DNA from: Cupriavidus necator A5-1
Lineage (GTDB): Bacteria > Pseudomonadota > Gammaproteobacteria > Burkholderiales > Burkholderiaceae
Assembly (NCBI RefSeq): GCF_000744095.1
Contig: NZ_JQLI01000001.1
Span: 1,984,001-2,048,000 of the forward strand
Direction: 5' to 3'
Length of the DNA: 64,000 nt
Of the stretch, positions 45,020 through 53,590 are shown in pieces. How positions within the stretch are numbered: the first letter of the stretch is position 1; every line of letters begins with the position of its first letter. The position numbers and the translations under genes were made by a program. The notes below the pieces were generated by a model, which was not told the origin of the DNA, did no database searches, and saw only the letters and a list, made by a program, of their open reading frames with translations.

Positions 45020-46000
45020 ATGAAGGCAATTTCCCGTCACTGCATGTTTGTCCTCGCCGCAGGTCTGGTTGTGGCGTCTGCCACCACCCATGCCGCGCCG
45101 CAGTACCCCACCAAGCCCATCAGAGTCATCGTCCCTTTTCCCGCCGGCGGCGGAACGGACATCATCGCGCGAGAAGTGACCAATACGGTTGCCAAGTCGA
45201 CAGGATGGGTGTTTGTGGTGGAGAACAAGCCGGGCTCCGGTGGCAACCTGGGGGTTGACGCAGCAGCCAAGGCGCCGGCCGATGGCTACACCATCGTCAT
45301 GGGGCAAACCAGCAACCTTGCCATCAACCCCACGCTGTACGAACGGTTGCCTTATGACCCATTGAAGGACCTGGCTCCCATCGGTCTGGTCGCCTCCGCG
45401 CCGCTCGTCTTGGTGACGCATGTCAACTCGCCATACAAGACGCTGAAGGACGTGATTCAGGCGGGCAAGGCAAAGCCCGGAGCGATCAATTTCGCATCGC
45501 CGGGCAACGGCACGGTGGCGCATCTTGGCGGCGAGCTGCTTCAAACGACCGCGAAGGTGAAGTTCACCCATGTTCCGTACAAGGGTGCGGCGCAGGCAGT
45601 CAACGACCTGATGGGCGGACAGGTCGATCTGTACATGGCCTCTGTGCCAACGTTGCTTGGGCATATCAAGAACAACAGGCTGCGGCCACTCGCGGTTACG
45701 TCTCCGCAGCGTGTGCAAGATCTGCCTCAGGTGCCGACAGTCGCCGAGTTGGGCTATCCCGGCTTTGATACTGCGACCTGGTTCGGCTTCGTCGCACCTG
45801 CCGCGACACCAAAGGACATCGTGGAGCGCCTCAACGCCGAGTTCAACAAGGCGCTCAAATCCCCGGCGCTTGCCAAGAAGCTGAGTGAACAAGGTGCATC
45901 GGCCTTGGGTGGCACGCCTGAGACGTTCAGTGCGCTGGTCAAGCAAGACATCGGACGCTGGGCTTCAGTCATCAAGGCGTCCGGCACAAAGCTGGATTGA
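45020..46000 (+). CDS. Bug/TctC family periplasmic receptor
   Basis: The protein has 326 residues. CGGAGAC precedes the ATG. The signal peptide ends at THAAP (~26). Motifs: IRVIVPFPAGGGTDIIAR, ENKPGSGGNLGVDAAAKAP, LPYDPLKDLAPIGLV, THVPYKGAAQAVNDLMGGQVD and WFGFVAPAATPKDIVERLN. First gene behind the IclR regulator, probably binding the acid that is processed by the RraA-like and dehydrogenase proteins. Confidence 0.92.
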   Translation: MKAISRHCMFVLAAGLVVASATTHAAPQYPTKPIRVIVPFPAGGGTDIIAREVTNTVAKSTGWVFVVENKPGSGGNLGVDAAAKAPADGYTIVMGQTSNLAINPTLYERLPYDPLKDLAPIGLVASAPLVLVTHVNSPYKTLKDVIQAGKAKPGAINFASPGNGTVAHLGGELLQTTAKVKFTHVPYKGAAQAVNDLMGGQVDLYMASVPTLLGHIKNNRLRPLAVTSPQRVQDLPQVPTVAELGYPGFDTATWFGFVAPAATPKDIVERLNAEFNKALKSPALAKKLSEQGASALGGTPETFSALVKQDIGRWASVIKASGTKLD

Positions 46001-46043
46001 CGCCCCCATTTTCCTATCCCTTTCATATTGCCTGGAGTCAATC

Positions 46044-46727
46044 GTGACTTTGCCCAACATCATCAAATCGTTTGAGCGTGTGCCTGCTGATATCGTGGCG
46101 CGGGCCGCCAAATTCCAGCCGGCAATTCTCTCCGATGTCGGCGGACGCCGCGGTGCGCTGCATGGCCGAATCAAGGCCTTGCGCCCGAGCATGAAAGTCG
46201 CCGGGCCTGCCTTCACTGTCGAAGTTCGTCCGGGTGATAACCTGATGATCCATGCAGCGCTGGCCCTTGCGCAGCCCGGCGACGTCCTGGTCGTCGACGG
46301 CAAAGGGGACCAGACGTCGGCCCTGATGGGAACGATCATGATGCATGCCGCTCGCCAACGCGGCCTGGCCGGTGTCGTCATCGACGGCGCTGTGCGGGAC
46401 AGCCTTGAGCTGGACGAAATGCAGTTCCCGGTCTTTTCCGTTGGCACGAACCCTAATGGCCCGACCAAGGAAGTTGGCGGCCGCATCGGACACCCCATTT
46501 CCGTCGGTGGCGTCACGGTGAACCCTGGCGACTTCATCTGCGGCGATGCCGATGGATTGGTTGTGGTGGAGCGCGAAAAGATCGAAGCCTTGCTCGATGC
46601 CGCTGCAAAGAAGGAAGAGGCGGAAGCCAAGCGCATCGCCCAGATCGAAGAGGGCAATACCACCGCGCCCTGGCTGCTGGCATCGCTGGTGACGGCGGGG
46701 GTTTTGAAGCAGGGAGAAGCATTGTGA
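46044..46727 (+). CDS. RraA-like aldolase/decarboxylase (HMG/CHA aldolase family)
   Basis: The 227-residue product starts at GTG 46044 with TGGAGT upstream. It has the RraA-type core: ILSDVGGRRGALHGRIKAL, PGDNLMIHAAL, GDVLVVDGKGDQTSALMG, GLAGVVIDGAVRDSLEL and the final GDFICGDADGLVVVE. The Gly-rich loop and the Arg-Asp of GAVRD are the metal and oxo-acid site in 4-hydroxy-4-methyl-2-oxoglutarate aldolases; many relatives also decarboxylate oxaloacetate. A C-terminal helical tail (EKIEALLDAAAKKEEAEAK) is normal in this group. Its stop overlaps the next start (GTGA), so both are co-translated. Confidence 0.88.
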   Translation: MTLPNIIKSFERVPADIVARAAKFQPAILSDVGGRRGALHGRIKALRPSMKVAGPAFTVEVRPGDNLMIHAALALAQPGDVLVVDGKGDQTSALMGTIMMHAARQRGLAGVVIDGAVRDSLELDEMQFPVFSVGTNPNGPTKEVGGRIGHPISVGGVTVNPGDFICGDADGLVVVEREKIEALLDAAAKKEEAEAKRIAQIEEGNTTAPWLLASLVTAGVLKQGEAL

Positions 46728-47671
46728 CGAACAAGCAGGTCATTATCGTCACGGGTGCTGACCTCGCACCGGAAGCGCTTGCGCTGCTGCGCGACTATGA
46801 GATCGTATTCGCGGGGAAAACGCCCCAGACCGCTGATCTTGTGGCACTGGCAAAGGCGCATAACCCTGTCGGCATTATCGTGCGCTACGGCAGCGTAACC
46901 GCCGAAGTCATGGATGCGGCCCCCGCCTTGAAGGTGATTTCGAAACACGGCACCGGCACCGACACCATTGATAAAGCCGCTGCGCAGGCGCGCGCCATCA
47001 AGGTGACCGCAGCGGCGGGGGCAAATGCCGCCGCCGTCGCTGAACATGCGCTGGCGCTGATGCTTGCGTGCGCCAAGGCGGTTGTGCAACTGGATGCGCG
47101 CATGCATGCCGGCCACTGGGACAAGGCGACGCACAAGAGCGTAGAACTGAATGGCCTGACCATCGGCCTCGTCGGTCTGGGCGCCATCGGCCGCCGGTTC
47201 GCCAGGATGTGCGACGCAATCGGAATGCGTGTGATTGGCTTCGATCCGTTCGCCACGGATCTGCCGGACTATATCGAAGCTGTCCCGCTGGAGACGATCT
47301 GGGAAGCCTCGGATGTCATCTCGCTGCAATGCCCGTTGACGGCGGAGAACAAGGAAATGGTCAATGCCAGCACACTTGCGCGTTGCAAGCGCGGCGTGAT
47401 CATTATCAACACCGCCCGGGGCGGACTGATTGAGGAAACGGCGCTGCTGGAAGCCGTCCGGTCGGGACGCGTGTCGGCGGCCGGGTTGGATAGCTTTGCG
47501 CGTGAGCCGATGTCGTCACCCCATATTTTCCAGGGGCAGCCGGGCTTCGTGTTGAGCCCTCATATTGGGGGCGTGACCAGTGCGGCCTACGTCAATATGG
47601 GGGTAGCGGCGGCGACCAACACCATCGCGGTTCTGGATAAGGTTAGCGAGCAGGCATTCGGACAGCAGTAG
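46724..47671 (+). CDS. D-isomer-specific 2-hydroxyacid dehydrogenase
   Basis: The product has 315 residues. It has the NAD-binding loop GLVGLGAIGRRFARMC (~147), the catalytic Arg region NTARGGLIEETALLEA, the Glu in FAREPM and the His in LSPHIGGVT. The N-terminal catalytic half (KVISKHGTGTDTIDKAAAQA) is like D-3-phosphoglycerate dehydrogenase. It interconverts a 2-oxo acid and its D-hydroxy acid; together with the RraA-like protein this suggests turnover of a hydroxy- or oxo-dicarboxylate. The GTG start overlaps the preceding stop. Confidence 0.9.
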   Translation: MTNKQVIIVTGADLAPEALALLRDYEIVFAGKTPQTADLVALAKAHNPVGIIVRYGSVTAEVMDAAPALKVISKHGTGTDTIDKAAAQARAIKVTAAAGANAAAVAEHALALMLACAKAVVQLDARMHAGHWDKATHKSVELNGLTIGLVGLGAIGRRFARMCDAIGMRVIGFDPFATDLPDYIEAVPLETIWEASDVISLQCPLTAENKEMVNASTLARCKRGVIIINTARGGLIEETALLEAVRSGRVSAAGLDSFAREPMSSPHIFQGQPGFVLSPHIGGVTSAAYVNMGVAAATNTIAVLDKVSEQAFGQQ

Positions 47672-47784
47672 CCGTATTGGCGCAGATTGGCGGTACGTCG
47701 CGCTCGTTGCCCGACAATGCATGCGCCGTGCCGCTTATCGAGCCCCTTACGCCGTAAAAGAACTCTCGCTGGAATGGAGACAGC

Positions 47785-48765
47785 ATGAAAAAGAAGGAAG
47801 GCGGAGCGTGGAAGCTCCGAGGGCTGGCGTTCGCCACCCTTGCCGCCATGTCGATGGTCGCGCAGGCGCAAGGCTGGCCTGCCAAGCCCGTCAAGATCAT
47901 CGTTCCCTACCCACCTGGCGGGGCGGTGGACGCCGTCACCCGCAAAATGGCTCAGCGACTTTCCGAGCAGACCGGCCAGAGCTTCTACGTGGAAAACAAG
48001 GCCGGCGCGACGGGAACGATCGGCACGGCCCAGGTCGCCCGCGCCGCGGCGGATGGTTACACGCTGTTGGCCAACGATACGACCTACGCGCTGCTGCCCC
48101 ACATCTTCAAGACGCTGCCCTTTGACCCTGCAAACGACCTGCAGCCCGTTGCGGCTTACGTGTTTGCGCCCATGGGCGTGGTTGTCAAAGCTGGCGGCAA
48201 ATACAAGACGCTGGCCGATCTGATTTCCGCGGCGAAGGCCGATGACAAGGTTTCATATGGGTCTGGCGGACCCGGTTCCACCCCCCACTTTGCAAGCGAA
48301 GCTTTTGGTATCGCCGCGGGTACGCACTTTATGCATGTGCCGTTCAAAGGCGCCGGGGAGGCTACCGTTGCGCTGCTGAGCGGTACCGTCGACTTCCAGA
48401 TGGCCTCCATTCCGGGCGTCATCGGACAGGTCAAGGGTAACAAGCTGACCGTGCTGGCCGTCAGCGGTACCAAGCGCTTGCCTGCGCTGGCAAACGTTCC
48501 TACCTTCGCCGAGGCGGGCGTCAGTGGTTACGGTGTCATGAATTTCACCGGCTTGTGGGCACCCAAGGGCACACCTGCTGATGTGTTGGATCGCATCCAG
48601 AAGGAAGTGGCCAAGGCGATGGCCACCTCGGATATGCGGACCTATGCTGAGAGCATCGGTGCGGAGCCGGGTTATTGGGATGCTGGGAGCTTCAAGACCG
48701 AAGTCGCCAACAGAACTGCATTTTGGGGCAAGGTTGCCCGCAGCACAGGCTTCCAGAAGCAGTAG
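47785..48765 (+). CDS. Bug/TctC family periplasmic receptor
   Basis: The protein has 326 residues with TGGAGAC upstream of the ATG. The signal peptide is MKKKEGGAWKLRGLAFA... and ends near QAQGW. Motifs: VKIIVPYPPGGAVDAVTRK, ENKAGATGTIGTAQVAR, LPFDPANDLQPVAAYV, MHVPFKGAGEATVALLSGTVDF and LWAPKGTPADVLDRIQKEVA. Second Bug protein of the IclR cluster; again no TctAB genes are present. Confidence 0.92.
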   Translation: MKKKEGGAWKLRGLAFATLAAMSMVAQAQGWPAKPVKIIVPYPPGGAVDAVTRKMAQRLSEQTGQSFYVENKAGATGTIGTAQVARAAADGYTLLANDTTYALLPHIFKTLPFDPANDLQPVAAYVFAPMGVVVKAGGKYKTLADLISAAKADDKVSYGSGGPGSTPHFASEAFGIAAGTHFMHVPFKGAGEATVALLSGTVDFQMASIPGVIGQVKGNKLTVLAVSGTKRLPALANVPTFAEAGVSGYGVMNFTGLWAPKGTPADVLDRIQKEVAKAMATSDMRTYAESIGAEPGYWDAGSFKTEVANRTAFWGKVARSTGFQKQ

Positions 48766-48869
48766 CGATTGGTGATTCGCCGGGATGGGCGAGCGTCCGC
48801 CGCTACGGTGCCATGACTCGGATTCCTGGTTCCAGAATCCAGTTATTCCCAGTCTACAGGTGTCAGGAC

Positions 48870-49796
48870 ATGTTTCTACTGAATCCCCCGACCATACGAG
48901 ACGCTGAGTCGTTCTCCAGCCTTCCCGCTCGTTTTCGAAATCGTCGGCGGACTGGCTGGTCGAATGCAAATCAGGGTGGCCGGGAAATCGACTCCTTCCT
49001 CGAGGGCCCCGTCGTGGACGACGACGGCAACTTGTATGTCAGCGATATTCCTAACGGGCGCATCTTCAAAATCGACCCGAGAGGCAATTGGGATCTGGTC
49101 GCCGAATGGGACGGCGAGCCCAATGGGATGAAATTCGTAAGTCGTCAGGCTCTGCTTGTGACGGACTACCGCAACGGACTGATGGAAGTCGACCTGCGCT
49201 CAGGTGAAGTCCGGCCGTATCTGCCACGCCGAAATACCGAAAGCTTCAAGGGCGTCAACGACCTGACGTTGGATTCCCGGGGAAACGTTTATTTCACCGA
49301 TCAAGGCCAGACCGGCCTGCATGACCCCACAGGCAGGGTCTACCGGCTGACCCGAGAAGGCCGGCTCGAACTACTACTTGCCAATGTGCCAAGTCCGAAT
49401 GGCATCGTGCTGTCGCCAGACGAGCGCTTCCTGTTCGTTGCCGTCACGCGCGGCAACTGCGTCTGGCGAATGCCCCTACTGGACGATGGCAGCGTATCCA
49501 AGGCGGGCCAGTTCTTCACGTCTTACGGTCCCAGTGGGCCGGACGGGCTCGCGATGGACGTCGATGGTCGCCTGCTGGTCGCCAACCCGGGGCTCGCCTA
49601 CGTATGGGTGCTCAATCATCGCGCCGAGCCGGTCGAAGTCATCCGTGGCACTTCTGGCCATTCCCTGACGAACCTGGCCTTTGGCGGGCCGGATCGAAGC
49701 ACGCTTTATATGACGGATTCCACGGCGGGTGAGATTCTACAAGTTGGCATGTCGGTGCCAGGCGTGAAAAATCAGCCGACGTTCGAGCAAGTCTGA
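48870..49796 (+). CDS. SMP-30/gluconolactonase-like lactonase
   Basis: The 308-residue protein is a six-bladed propeller of the SGL family. Typical blade motifs are FLEGPVVDDDGNLYVSDIPN (metal Glu), NDLTLDSRGNVYFTDQGQTG, SPNGIVLSPDERFLFVAVT (metal Asn) and GPDGLAMDVDGRLLVANP (metal Asp). It hydrolyses sugar-acid or similar lactones. No signal peptide is evident. The ATG at 48870 was chosen because the upstream frame has no ribosome-binding site. Last gene of the IclR cluster, consistent with a lactone intermediate. Confidence 0.9.
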   Translation: MFLLNPPTIRDAESFSSLPARFRNRRRTGWSNANQGGREIDSFLEGPVVDDDGNLYVSDIPNGRIFKIDPRGNWDLVAEWDGEPNGMKFVSRQALLVTDYRNGLMEVDLRSGEVRPYLPRRNTESFKGVNDLTLDSRGNVYFTDQGQTGLHDPTGRVYRLTREGRLELLLANVPSPNGIVLSPDERFLFVAVTRGNCVWRMPLLDDGSVSKAGQFFTSYGPSGPDGLAMDVDGRLLVANPGLAYVWVLNHRAEPVEVIRGTSGHSLTNLAFGGPDRSTLYMTDSTAGEILQVGMSVPGVKNQPTFEQV

Positions 49797-49881
49797 ATGG
49801 CCCTTGTTGATTGTTTGGCTCTCCGAATCGTGCCATAGTGGCCACAGCCAGCGGTGGTGATGTGTGCTTGCGCGCTGCCGC

Positions 49882-51234
49882 TCACCGGGTTACCGTGGTG
49901 TCGGCGACCGGCATATGGGTCGCCACCTGGTCGAGCACCACTTCCGGCTCGTCGGCCTCAATGTCCGACTCGGCATCAAGCCTGCGGCGCATCCGCTCGA
50001 CATCGAGGTCGCCGGTCCATTTCGCCACCACCACCGTGGCCACGCCGTTGCCGATCAGGTTGGTCAGGGCGCGCGCCTCCGACATGAAGCGGTCAATGCC
50101 GAGGATCAGGGCCAGCCCCGCCACCGGAACATGCCCCACCGCCGACAGCGTGGCCGCCAGCACGATGAAGCCACTTCCGGTGACGCCAGCGGCGCCCTTG
50201 GAGGTCAGCAGCAGCACGGCGAGCAGGGTGAGTTGCTGCGTCAGGCTCATGTCGGTGTTGGTTGCCTGGGCGATGAACACCGCCGCCATGGTCAGGTAGA
50301 TGGAGGTGCCATCCAGGTTGAAGGAGTAGCCAGTCGGGATCACCAGTCCGACGACGGACTTGCGGGCGCCCAGGTTCTCCAGCTTGGCCATCATCCGCGG
50401 CAACACGGATTCCGACGACGACGTGCCCAGCACGATCAGCAGTTCCTCCTTGATGTACTTGATGAACTTCCAGATCGAGAAGCCATGCAGCCGCGCGATG
50501 GTGCCCAGCACGACGAAGATGAAAAGCAGGCAGGTGGCGTAGAAGGTCGCCATCAGCTGGCCAAGCTGCAGCAGCGAGCTCACGCCGTACTTGCCGATGG
50601 TGAAGGCCATGGCGCCGAAGGCGCCAATCGGCGCAACCTTCATTATGTAGCCGACGATGGTGAACAGCACGTGCGAAAACTTCTCGATAAAGTCGAACAC
50701 CAGCGTGCCGCGGCCGCCGAACCTGTGCAGCGCGAAACCGAACATCACCGCGAACAGCAGCACCTGGAGGATTTCACCCTTGGCAAAGGCATCGACCACC
50801 GTGTTCGGGATCACGTGCAGCAGGAAATCGACCGTGCCTTGCATCTTGCCAGGCTCGGTGTAGGCGGCGATGCCCTTCGTGTCGAGGGTGGATACGTCGA
50901 CGTTCATGCCGGCGCCGGGCTTGACGATGTTGATGATCAACAGGCCGACCAACAGCGCAATGCTGCTCACGACCTCAAAGTACAGCAGTGCCAGCCCGCC
51001 GGTCTTGCCGACCTTCTTCATGTCCTCCATGCCGGCGATGCCCACCACGACCGTGCAGAAGATGATCGGCGCGATGATCATCTTGATCAGCTTGATGAAG
51101 CCATCGCCCAACGGCTTCATCGCCTCGCCGGCCTGCGGCCAGAAATGGCCGAGGATGACGCCGATGACAATGGCGGTGATGACCTGGAAGTAGAGGGATC
51201 TGTAGAACGGCTTCGGGTGAGCGTCTTTATCCAT
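49882..51234 (-). CDS. dctA: C4-dicarboxylate:H+/Na+ symporter, DctA type
   Basis: The 450-residue protein belongs to the DAACS family. It has the hallmark [11 protein letters not shown] serine loop, the substrate site [42 protein letters not shown] and [16 protein letters not shown]. It should import succinate, fumarate or malate. I place the start at ATG 51234 ([13 protein letters not shown]), which has GGAG 6 bases upstream; the frame is open for 31 further codons. It converges on the lactonase gene. A remnant of a malic-enzyme-like gene lies just upstream on the same strand. Confidence 0.9.
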   Translation of the reverse strand: MDKDAHPKPFYRSLYFQVITAIVIGVILGHFWPQAGEAMKPLGDGFIKLIKMIIAPIIFCTVVVGIAGMEDMKKVGKTGGLALLYFEVVSSIALLVGLLIINIVKPGAGMNVDVSTLDTKGIAAYTEPGKMQGTVDFLLHVIPNTVVDAFAKGEILQVLLFAVMFGFALHRFGGRGTLVFDFIEKFSHVLFTIVGYIMKVAPIGAFGAMAFTIGKYGVSSLLQLGQLMATFYATCLLFIFVVLGTIARLHGFSIWKFIKYIKEELLIVLGTSSSESVLPRMMAKLENLGARKSVVGLVIPTGYSFNLDGTSIYLTMAAVFIAQATNTDMSLTQQLTLLAVLLLTSKGAAGVTGSGFIVLAATLSAVGHVPVAGLALILGIDRFMSEARALTNLIGNGVATVVVAKWTGDLDVERMRRRLDAESDIEADEPEVVLDQVATHMPVADTTVTR

Positions 51235-51283
51235 CATCGTCTCCATTGCTGGTTCACTGTCGGCATCCGGATGCACGGCCGGG

Positions 51284-51444
51284 TCAATCGAGTGTACATG
51301 CCTGAGCGCGCTGCGCGTTGGCATCAACCGTTGCCACCGCCGTCATGTTGGCGATGCGGCGAACGGTCGAGGACGATGTCAGTATATGCACGGGGCGCAC
51401 TGCGCCAAGAAGGATGCCGCCCACCGTGATGCCGCGCAAGGGAG
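51284..51444 (-). pseudogene. Remnant of a malic-enzyme/phosphotransacetylase-type C-terminus
   Basis: On the minus strand a frame reads GITVGGILLGAVRPVHILTS then [20 protein letters not shown] and ends at TGA 51284-51286. This resembles the C-terminal phosphotransacetylase-like domain of MaeB malic enzymes (GPxLLG..PVHVLTxSxTVRRxVNM). Nothing upstream continues it; a neighbouring frame reads GALVETIARMDLP up to the junction, which suggests a one-base deletion. Most of the gene is gone. Confidence 0.45.
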
Positions 51445-52028
51445 ATCCATGCGGGCGATGGTCTCGACCAGCGCGCCGGTGTCCTGCGGCTGGGCCTTAG
51501 ATGGTTCCTGTCAGGGCGGGGCTGGCTTTCCAGAGGTCCTGCTCCGAACAGCAGCTTGCAGCCGTGCTTTTCGACCGTGCTCGTATGCTCTGCTGATTCA
51601 CTCACCTGATCGCGAGCACGGATTCATAGAACTCTCGCGTTTGCGTGAGTTCGGTAAGTGGCAGAAACTGGGCCGGGATGGGACATCCGCCGCCTCATCC
51701 TCGGCGGGCGGTTGTTGGCCGGAAAGGGGCCTCGCGCTACCTCGATCGTCTCTGCCGCTGTATTCTTTACCTAGCCCGGTAGAGCAGCCTAAGCGTATTT
51801 TTGAGCACTCTACTCGCTGGCGGCCGCTTGGGCGGTTCTCGTGAAGCGACTGCCGCGCCACCCACCCGCTCGCGGGCGAGGACGACTCCATGCCGTATGC
51901 GGGAGTTGTCGTCCGGGCTTATGGCGAGAGCCCGGCCAACGCCGAACCCGTAGATGTGGCTTTGCGAGCAGTTCTGGTCGGTAATGCGGTACAGATCGAA
52001 TTCCCAGTCTTGCTGTTCGCCTCCGAGA
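51445..52028. other. Gene-poor stretch between dctA and the MFS gene
   Basis: Mostly stop-rich. One short frame, ATG 51890 to TGA 52043-52045 (51 codons, beginning MPYAGVVVRAYGESPANAEP), looks protein-like in composition but has no ribosome-binding site and overlaps the MFS start; it could be a gene fragment. No other feature is supported. Confidence 0.4.
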
Positions 52029-53330
52029 ATGCCGGCTGCTTCTGATCACAATGGTTTTGAGGGCAACAACCGAACTCTGCTGTATTTCGGTTGGCTGACC
52101 CTGTTCGTCCATCTGGCAACGCCGGCCGGTTACCTTGTTGATATACAGACGTCGTACCTGCTCAAGAATGAGTTGCATGCGACGGCGACGCAGATCTCGA
52201 CATTCCGGCTGATTACGGGCATACCAGTCTACATTGCGTTCGCTTTCGGCCTCGCGCGCGACCATTGGAATCCGCTGGGAAAGCGGGATCGCGGCTTCTT
52301 CCTGATTTTCGCTCCGGCAACCTCGGTGGCATTCATCTGGATGGCGTTTTCAGCTATCTCATACACGGGACTGGTCGTCGGGATGCTACTGGCAATGCTG
52401 TCATCCCGATTTACTGCAGCAGCCTATCAGGGGTTGATCGCTCTGGTGGGCCAGGAGAAGCTCATGTCTGGGCGCCTGAGCGCTCTGTGTAACGTGGTCA
52501 GCTCCGTCCCCGTCGTTGCGGGAGCTTTCGCTTCCGGGTACGTCTCCGATCATCTTGCCGCGAAAGAGACCTTCTTCCTGGTGGCGATGGTCACTTTTTT
52601 GATTGCCGTGTTGGGGCTCTGGAAGCCTATTTCCGTCTTCGGCCATACGTACGAGAAGCCGCAAGCCAGGGGCGCAGATTTCGTTGGGAATGTCAGGCGG
52701 CTGGTGAAGCATAAGGCCGTCTATCCAGCGGTTCTCATCTGCTTTCTGTGGAACTTTGCGCCAGGATCGGCCACTCCACTGCAGTTCTATCTGACCAATG
52801 AGCTGCATGCATCGGATTCCGTTTACTCGTACTACAACGGGATCTTTGCCGCTGCGTTCATCCCGACATTTTTGCTGTATGGCTTTCTGTGCAAGAAGGT
52901 ATCGCTGAACAAGCTCCTGTGGTGGGGAACGATCGTCGCAGTGCCGCAGATGATTCCGCTGGCATTTATTCACTCAGCCAATCTCGCGCTTGTATTGGCG
53001 GCACCGATAGGGCTGATGGGCGGCGTAGCCACGGCAGCATACTTCGATCTTGCGATGCGGTCCTGTCCGCCGGGCCTGCAAGGGACCTTGATGATGCTGG
53101 TGGATGGCGTGCTCGCGCTCTCGGCGCGTGCCGGCGATCTATTGGGCTCATGGATCTATAGCAGCGGCGCAGCGCACGGATTCACATTTTGTGTGATCGC
53201 GACTACCGTGGTGTATGCACTGATCCTGACCTTGATCCCGCTGACGCCGAAAGAACTGATTGCTACCAAGGATGGCGAACCAAATCCGGATGTCGAGGCC
53301 GAGGTGCTGAAACGAGATCCGGGGAACTGA
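52029..53330 (+). CDS. Major facilitator superfamily transporter
   Basis: The product has 433 residues and about twelve predicted membrane helices. The loop between helices 2 and 3 carries GLARDHWNPLGKRDRGF, in the position of the MFS signature A. Other conserved pieces are SSRFTAAAYQGLIALVG, LQFYLTNELHASDSVYSYYN and DLAMRSCPPGLQGTLMML, reminiscent of the folate-biopterin/BT1-like branch. The substrate is unknown. The ATG at 52029 is followed by a short polar leader; the ribosome-binding site is weak. It stands alone and converges on the Rieske oxygenase gene. Confidence 0.82.
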   Translation: MPAASDHNGFEGNNRTLLYFGWLTLFVHLATPAGYLVDIQTSYLLKNELHATATQISTFRLITGIPVYIAFAFGLARDHWNPLGKRDRGFFLIFAPATSVAFIWMAFSAISYTGLVVGMLLAMLSSRFTAAAYQGLIALVGQEKLMSGRLSALCNVVSSVPVVAGAFASGYVSDHLAAKETFFLVAMVTFLIAVLGLWKPISVFGHTYEKPQARGADFVGNVRRLVKHKAVYPAVLICFLWNFAPGSATPLQFYLTNELHASDSVYSYYNGIFAAAFIPTFLLYGFLCKKVSLNKLLWWGTIVAVPQMIPLAFIHSANLALVLAAPIGLMGGVATAAYFDLAMRSCPPGLQGTLMMLVDGVLALSARAGDLLGSWIYSSGAAHGFTFCVIATTVVYALILTLIPLTPKELIATKDGEPNPDVEAEVLKRDPGN

Positions 53331-53341
53331 GCCTACATAGA

Positions 53342-53362
53342 CTCCCGCGATTTGGGCGGGAG
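53342..53362. terminator. Weak hairpin after the MFS gene
   Basis: CTCCCGC at 53342-53348 pairs with GCGGGAG at 53356-53362 around a 7-base loop, 11 bases after the stop codon. No T-run follows. Confidence 0.35.
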
Positions 53363-53590
53363 CAGGCCGGTTGATGGAGAAGCCGACAAAGAGTACCTGT
53401 AGGCCGACCCTCGAAGGGCTGGTCATAGCCGGCCTCGGCAGCTCAAAGCGGGGTGCTGGTCGTTCTGCGGCACATCGACGGCCGACTTCCGCTTGCGACC
53501 CGTTATAGCCGTTGCGAGTACCGGCAGGTGAACGGCCGCTTCCAAAGTACAACCGCCATCTCGACACCCTAGTCCCCGTTGGCCTCGCCG

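Noticed and set aside
49864..51429. A 521-residue frame antisense to dctA
   Set aside because: His/Asp/Gln-rich shadow of a conserved membrane protein gene.
51890..52045. A 51-codon frame overlapping the MFS start
   Set aside because: Protein-like composition but no ribosome-binding site, no family and overlap with the more certain MFS gene; left as a note rather than a gene.
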